Positions 60,737 to 64,000 of a DNA stretch of 64,000 bases are shown here, piece after piece. The notes beneath the pieces are model-generated. The model was not told the DNA's origin. It made no database searches and was given only the letters and a program-made list of their open reading frames with translations. Source of the DNA: Flagellimonas aurea (GTDB lineage Bacteria; Bacteroidota; Bacteroidia; Flavobacteriales; Flavobacteriaceae); contig NZ_JAFLNL010000010.1 in the NCBI RefSeq assembly GCF_017313785.1, forward strand, positions 120,766 through 184,765. Reading direction: 5' to 3'. How positions within the stretch are numbered: position 1 is the first letter of the stretch; each line of letters begins with the position of its first letter. The translations under genes and the position numbers were made by a program.

Positions 60737-61411
60737 ATGCTTCCAGGTTTATATAAAATGGCGCAAAGGTATAAGTATGAGATATTGTTGATGTCCTTAT
60801 TGGCACATCTCTATATCGGTATCATATTGAGCGACCTGCCCTTTTACACCAAAGTGATATGGCCCGTTAACATGCTTGTTATTGGCGTGGCCAGTATTGG
60901 CGTATTTATGGAGAAGGGACGTTCAAAGAACATTATCAAGAACAGCTTGTTGGCATTGGCCATCATTCTGCCCATCAGTATCCCGGTCGTGGGGCACCTT
61001 CAGTATTTCATGACCATATTGAGTGCCATGTACTGTCTGTTCTTTGGTTTTATCCTCATAGAGATCTTGCGTTATCTTGTAAGACCGAACTATATCGATA
61101 CGGACATCATCTCGGCTTCCGCCTGTGGCTTCTTCCTGCTCATTGAAATCGCCACTTTTTTGTTCCAGGCCCTCTATTATTTGGACAATACGGCCATCAA
61201 GAACATTGACGCTACACAAGCTGCGACCATCTATATGGATCTGGTGTATTTCAGTTCCATTACCGTTACCACAATTGGTTTCGGGGATATTGTCCCGAAT
61301 TCCCATGGCACCAAATTGATCGTGGCACTTTTTGGGGTGGCAAGTCAATTTTATACCGTGGTATTGATAGGCATTCTCATCAGTAAATTTGTTTCACAAC
61401 AAGAAAAATAA
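60737..61411 (+). CDS. Two-pore-helix type K+ channel (VIC-like)
   Basis: 224 residues from the ATG at 60737 (a TTG six bases earlier overlaps the previous stop). Four hydrophobic segments in the first 110 residues, one near 130-150, then a pore helix and selectivity filter TVTTIGFGD and a last membrane helix. TIGFGD is a K+ filter. There is no RCK/TrkA domain or charged S4, so gating is unclear. It is followed by the bestrophin with a 7-bp gap. Confidence 0.88.
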   Translation: MLPGLYKMAQRYKYEILLMSLLAHLYIGIILSDLPFYTKVIWPVNMLVIGVASIGVFMEKGRSKNIIKNSLLALAIILPISIPVVGHLQYFMTILSAMYCLFFGFILIEILRYLVRPNYIDTDIISASACGFFLLIEIATFLFQALYYLDNTAIKNIDATQAATIYMDLVYFSSITVTTIGFGDIVPNSHGTKLIVALFGVASQFYTVVLIGILISKFVSQQEK

Positions 61412-61418
61412 TCCAGCC

Positions 61419-62426
61419 ATGCACATAGGTAGTCATTATAGGATAGGTACTTTTTTATTCTGGACCAGAAGGAACATTCTCAAGTTGTTCCTTTGGGCCG
61501 TTTTCCCTACGGTATTGTACGGGGTATTTGATCTGAAGTGGCTGGCCATTCCTTGGCAACCTGTCGCCTTGGTGGGTACTGCCGCTGCATTCATTGCAGG
61601 GTTCAAGAACACGCAGACCTATGGACGTTTGTGGGAGGCCCGTAAAATATGGGGAGCCATAGTAAATGACAGTAGGACATGGGGGATTATGTCCAGGGAT
61701 TTCATAGTGAATACAGACTGTTCAAAGGAAGACCTGCATCCGATCCACAAGCGGCTCATATATCGCCATATTGCTTGGTTGACCGCACTACGGTTTCAGT
61801 TGCGGCAGCCAAAACCTTGGGAGAACATGGACAGGCCCCATGCCAAAGAGTTCAGAAAACGCTATAGTGTACCGGAATGGGAGTCACAGATACAGGAACA
61901 GATGAGGCCCTATCTGTCCAAAGAAGATATGGACCATGTCCTTCAAAAGAAAAACAGGGCCACACAGCTTTTGGCCCTACAATCAATGGATCTAAGGGAA
62001 TTGCGAAAGAAAGGGTTGATCGGGGAATATCCGTATGTGGGTATGGAATCGGTTTTAAAGGATTTTTTCACCCATCAGGGAAGGGCGGAGCGCATCAAAA
62101 ACTTTCCCTATCCAAGACAGTTTGCCAGTATCAACATGTTCTTCATCGTACTGTTCTCCATTTTGGTCCCTTTTGGGATGCTCGATGAGTTTGCCAAACT
62201 TGGTGAATACGGTGTTTGGCTGACCATACCCTTCAGTGTGGTCGTGGGTTGGGTGTTCACCTCCTTGGAACAAGTGGGCGAAAGCACGGAAAACCCGTTT
62301 GAGGGAGGGGCCAACGACATCCCAATGGCAGCATTGTCGCGTACCATAGAGATCGATTTGAGAGAAATGTTGGATGAAACCGACCTTCCGCCCAATGTGG
62401 AACCCGTGGATGAAATATTGATGTAG
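61419..62426 (+). CDS. Bestrophin family anion channel
   Basis: 335 residues from the ATG at 61419 (MHIGSHYRIG). Bestrophin/UPF0187 signatures: FIAGFKNTQTYGRLWEARKIWGAIVNDSR (conserved RxWEARxxWGxxVNxSR), RHIAWLTALRFQLR and the C-terminal IPFSVVVGWVFTSLEQVGESTENPFEGGANDIPM. Bestrophins form pentameric anion or bicarbonate channels. The adjacency to an LCIB-type carbonic anhydrase suggests HCO3- transport here (inference). Inner-membrane. Confidence 0.93.
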   Translation: MHIGSHYRIGTFLFWTRRNILKLFLWAVFPTVLYGVFDLKWLAIPWQPVALVGTAAAFIAGFKNTQTYGRLWEARKIWGAIVNDSRTWGIMSRDFIVNTDCSKEDLHPIHKRLIYRHIAWLTALRFQLRQPKPWENMDRPHAKEFRKRYSVPEWESQIQEQMRPYLSKEDMDHVLQKKNRATQLLALQSMDLRELRKKGLIGEYPYVGMESVLKDFFTHQGRAERIKNFPYPRQFASINMFFIVLFSILVPFGMLDEFAKLGEYGVWLTIPFSVVVGWVFTSLEQVGESTENPFEGGANDIPMAALSRTIEIDLREMLDETDLPPNVEPVDEILM

Positions 62427-62452
62427 AATAACCTATACAAACAAACGACAAC

Positions 62453-63187
62453 ATGAAAGATTTTTTGGAAACAGTAAAACAGTTTTATCCCAATGCCAAG
62501 ACCACGGAGAATACCGTGAACGACATGCTCCAAATAATAGAGGATAAATATGGTATCGGGACCCATCAGATCATGCATGCCGACAGCCTGTGCTGTGATG
62601 ATGTCAATGCCATACAATATCCTCCCAAGGCATATGAGATGTTGGGACCTTTTCATCTGGGAGGTCTGGATGGCTATCCTTTTGCAGGGTTGACGGGCAT
62701 GGGTGCGTTCGCGCACCATGTACCAGAGGATGGGGCCATCTTGATATTCTACGCACCGCATATTGGGGTGACCAAAGAGGGAAAGATCGGTGAGATCAAC
62801 AGATATGGCCAAAGTTCAAACTCTTCCTGTTGTGGGGCCGCACAAGCCGGTCTGGCAAAGCTTAGGGACAATAAGATAAAAGAAGGGGAGTTGACAAGGG
62901 ACGACTACCAACAGAACACCATTGAACAGATATTGCTGGCCGAAAAGGATAGGATATCCAGGTCGGAAAATCAGATCTTTGAGGCGACCGAGGTCATCTA
63001 TGAGGCCATTGACAAACAGATCGGTCATTTGGTCTCAAGAACAGAGTATCCGTGCGATCATTTGTTCAGGGTTGGTGGCATCTTCATCAATGGGGACAGG
63101 GATATGGGTTCATACTGTTCCTATAAAAGGTTTGAACATGTGGACCTGAACTCAGGAAAGGTAACAGATTTGATGGAATTTTTTTAA
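62453..63187 (+). CDS. LCIB-family (beta-carbonic-anhydrase-like) protein
   Basis: 244 residues. The N-terminal 130 residues match LCIB/LCIC of algae: MHADSLCCDDVN, FHLGGLDGYPFAGLTGMGAFAHHVP, APHIGV...GKIGEI and SSCCGAAQAGL. Cys (SLCC), His (FAHH) and Cys (SCCGA) fit the zinc ligands of that family, and Asp of DDVN could be the catalytic dyad partner. The C-terminal half is helical with a mixed beta end. Some LCIB homologues are active CAs and others not, so activity is unproven. It follows the bestrophin by 26 bp. No signal peptide: cytoplasmic. Confidence 0.88.
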   Translation: MKDFLETVKQFYPNAKTTENTVNDMLQIIEDKYGIGTHQIMHADSLCCDDVNAIQYPPKAYEMLGPFHLGGLDGYPFAGLTGMGAFAHHVPEDGAILIFYAPHIGVTKEGKIGEINRYGQSSNSSCCGAAQAGLAKLRDNKIKEGELTRDDYQQNTIEQILLAEKDRISRSENQIFEATEVIYEAIDKQIGHLVSRTEYPCDHLFRVGGIFINGDRDMGSYCSYKRFEHVDLNSGKVTDLMEFF

Positions 63188-63902
63188 CCGTTTTGATTGG
63201 AAAACAAAATTGGGCTATACATTTTCTGGAGAATAACAGACATTAAAATGGTGTCATCGCCACATCATATTTTTTGGAAAGAATTACTGCCATAAATGAA
63301 TATTATCCCTATGGTTTTACATTGTTTCATATTTATAAAACCGGACTATCCTATTGGGCAGAATTAAAATCTACAACATAAACCGTTAAACAGAAAGGGA
63401 ATTGTACATTTTAATTTACCATTTACATGAGCTTAAATTTTTACTGGTGAAAGGGGGGACTTTCGCCCGGTGGGGGTAATATAATATGGTTGGTGTTTTC
63501 ACTTCTTTATAGCATCAAATGACATTTATATAAAGCAATAGTTAATGCTTTATACAAATGTATAATCATACATCTGTATAAATATTTGTGGGAAGGGAGA
63601 AAGAAGACAATGGCTAGAGATTGTCCGAGTGTTGGCGTAAACTGAATTCTTTTTCTCCCTACCCATATTTATATAGCTGTTGCCAAAAACATCGTTTTTG
63701 GCAACAGCTTAGAAGGAATCGAATAGGTAAGCACCCCAGGGTGCTTACCATCCCTATCTTAGATTCGACCTCAATTCCTATACAAATTTGTTTTGAATGT
63801 TCCTTGATTTGCCATACATAAACTGATGTACGGTAAACGGGTTAAATGCTGTTCAATGTTGCTAGGTTTGTTCAATAAAGTAAATCAACAAATAACGGTA
63901 AT
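63188..63902. other. Structured non-coding region of about 700 bp
   Basis: No gene supported. Contains four inverted repeats in 230 bp: TATAAAGCA/TGCTTTATA (63529-63537, 63546-63554); an overlapping 15-bp pair at 63549-63582 (TTTATACAAATGTAT / ATACATCTGTATAAA); a perfect 16-bp pair AGCTGTTGCCAAAAAC / GTTTTTGGCAACAGCT (63675-63709, ATC loop); and GGTAAGCACCC/GGGTGCTTACC (63726-63749). None has a T run, so they are not plain terminators. Origin, operator or RNA structure are possible. Confidence 0.6.
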
Positions 63903-64000
63903 ATGAAGCGCATATTTGTCATGGACGACGATGGATTAAAGGAGTACGTTCCTGTAGAATCTCTCAAAAACAATCCAGCTCCAAAACTGGAGGATAAGGA
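63903..64000 (+). CDS. Start of an unknown gene, cut by the right edge
   Basis: ATG at 63903 opens a frame that stays open to the end (MKRIFVMDDDGLKEYVPVES...). Too short to identify; the acidic, Lys/Pro-rich start does not match a family I know. It lies 150 bp after the structured repeats. Confidence 0.45.
   Translation, partial: MKRIFVMDDDGLKEYVPVESLKNNPAPKLEDK

Larger units (their letters stand above)
55664..64000. mobile_element. Left part of a probable integrative element
   Basis: Starts at a tRNA-3'-end-like att site, continues with a tyrosine integrase, a Fic protein and a TetR-controlled cargo operon, and is still unfinished at the window edge. No second att copy, relaxase or conjugation gene is seen in the window, so extent and transfer ability are unknown. 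Confidence 0.55.

Overview
The window looks like a chromosome segment of a marine-type member of the Flavobacteriaceae (Bacteroidetes), perhaps close to Muricauda/Flagellimonas, although the genus cannot be fixed from this sequence alone. Evidence: many genes carry the Bacteroidetes -10 box TAnnTTTG and lack clear Shine-Dalgarno sequences; there are type IX secretion (T9SS) sorting domains and a PorP/SprF partner; the ribonucleotide reductase has its ATP-cone on the beta subunit; DUF4199, DUF4286, DUF4625, DUF6660-like and HTTM families occur; and TonB-dependent receptors have carboxypeptidase-regulatory N-termini.

Layout. 1-20.3 kb is mainly housekeeping: a ligase-associated DNA repair pair (MBL exonuclease and ATP-dependent ligase, cut by the left edge), fructose-bisphosphatase, aspartate kinase, an OlsF-like double acyltransferase, several small enzymes, mgtE, rsmA, a TPR protein, serS, an HTTM membrane protein and ribF. 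20.4-27.4 kb holds a secreted reprolysin-like metallopeptidase with its lipoprotein, then pth, rplY and prs, and tRNA-Leu(CAA). Directly after that tRNA (27.8-29.8 kb) lies an accessory cassette: a relic 3' coding fragment, a ribosomal protein S21 paralogue, an NYN/LOTUS RNA-processing-type protein and a second primary-type sigma factor. 29.8-42.1 kb carries two TonB-receptor metal-uptake-like modules, a thrombospondin-type-3 surface protein and nrdBA. 42.4-47.5 kb encodes a DUF11-repeat giant surface protein with a T9SS type B signal and its PorP/SprF-like partner. 47.6-53.3 kb has a siroheme-type dehydrogenase, a receiver-less LytTR regulator, a possible small RNA, a YegP-like protein, proCBA and a second S21 paralogue in a small operon with an acetyltransferase. 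54-55.6 kb encodes two exported ferritin-like proteins.

From about 55.66 kb to the right edge the window looks like one end of an integrative element. A 16-nt copy of what appears to be the 3' end of tRNA-Asp is followed by a tyrosine integrase, a Fic protein with its own operator-like repeats, and a TetR-controlled operon. That operon encodes an SDR, a small membrane protein, an NTF2-like protein, a K+ channel, a bestrophin and an LCIB-type carbonic anhydrase. A bestrophin next to LCIB recalls parts of the algal CO2-concentrating machinery and is the most striking module here. A strongly structured non-coding stretch (63.5-63.75 kb) and the start of a further gene follow.

All assignments come from reading motifs and family resemblance; no database search was run.
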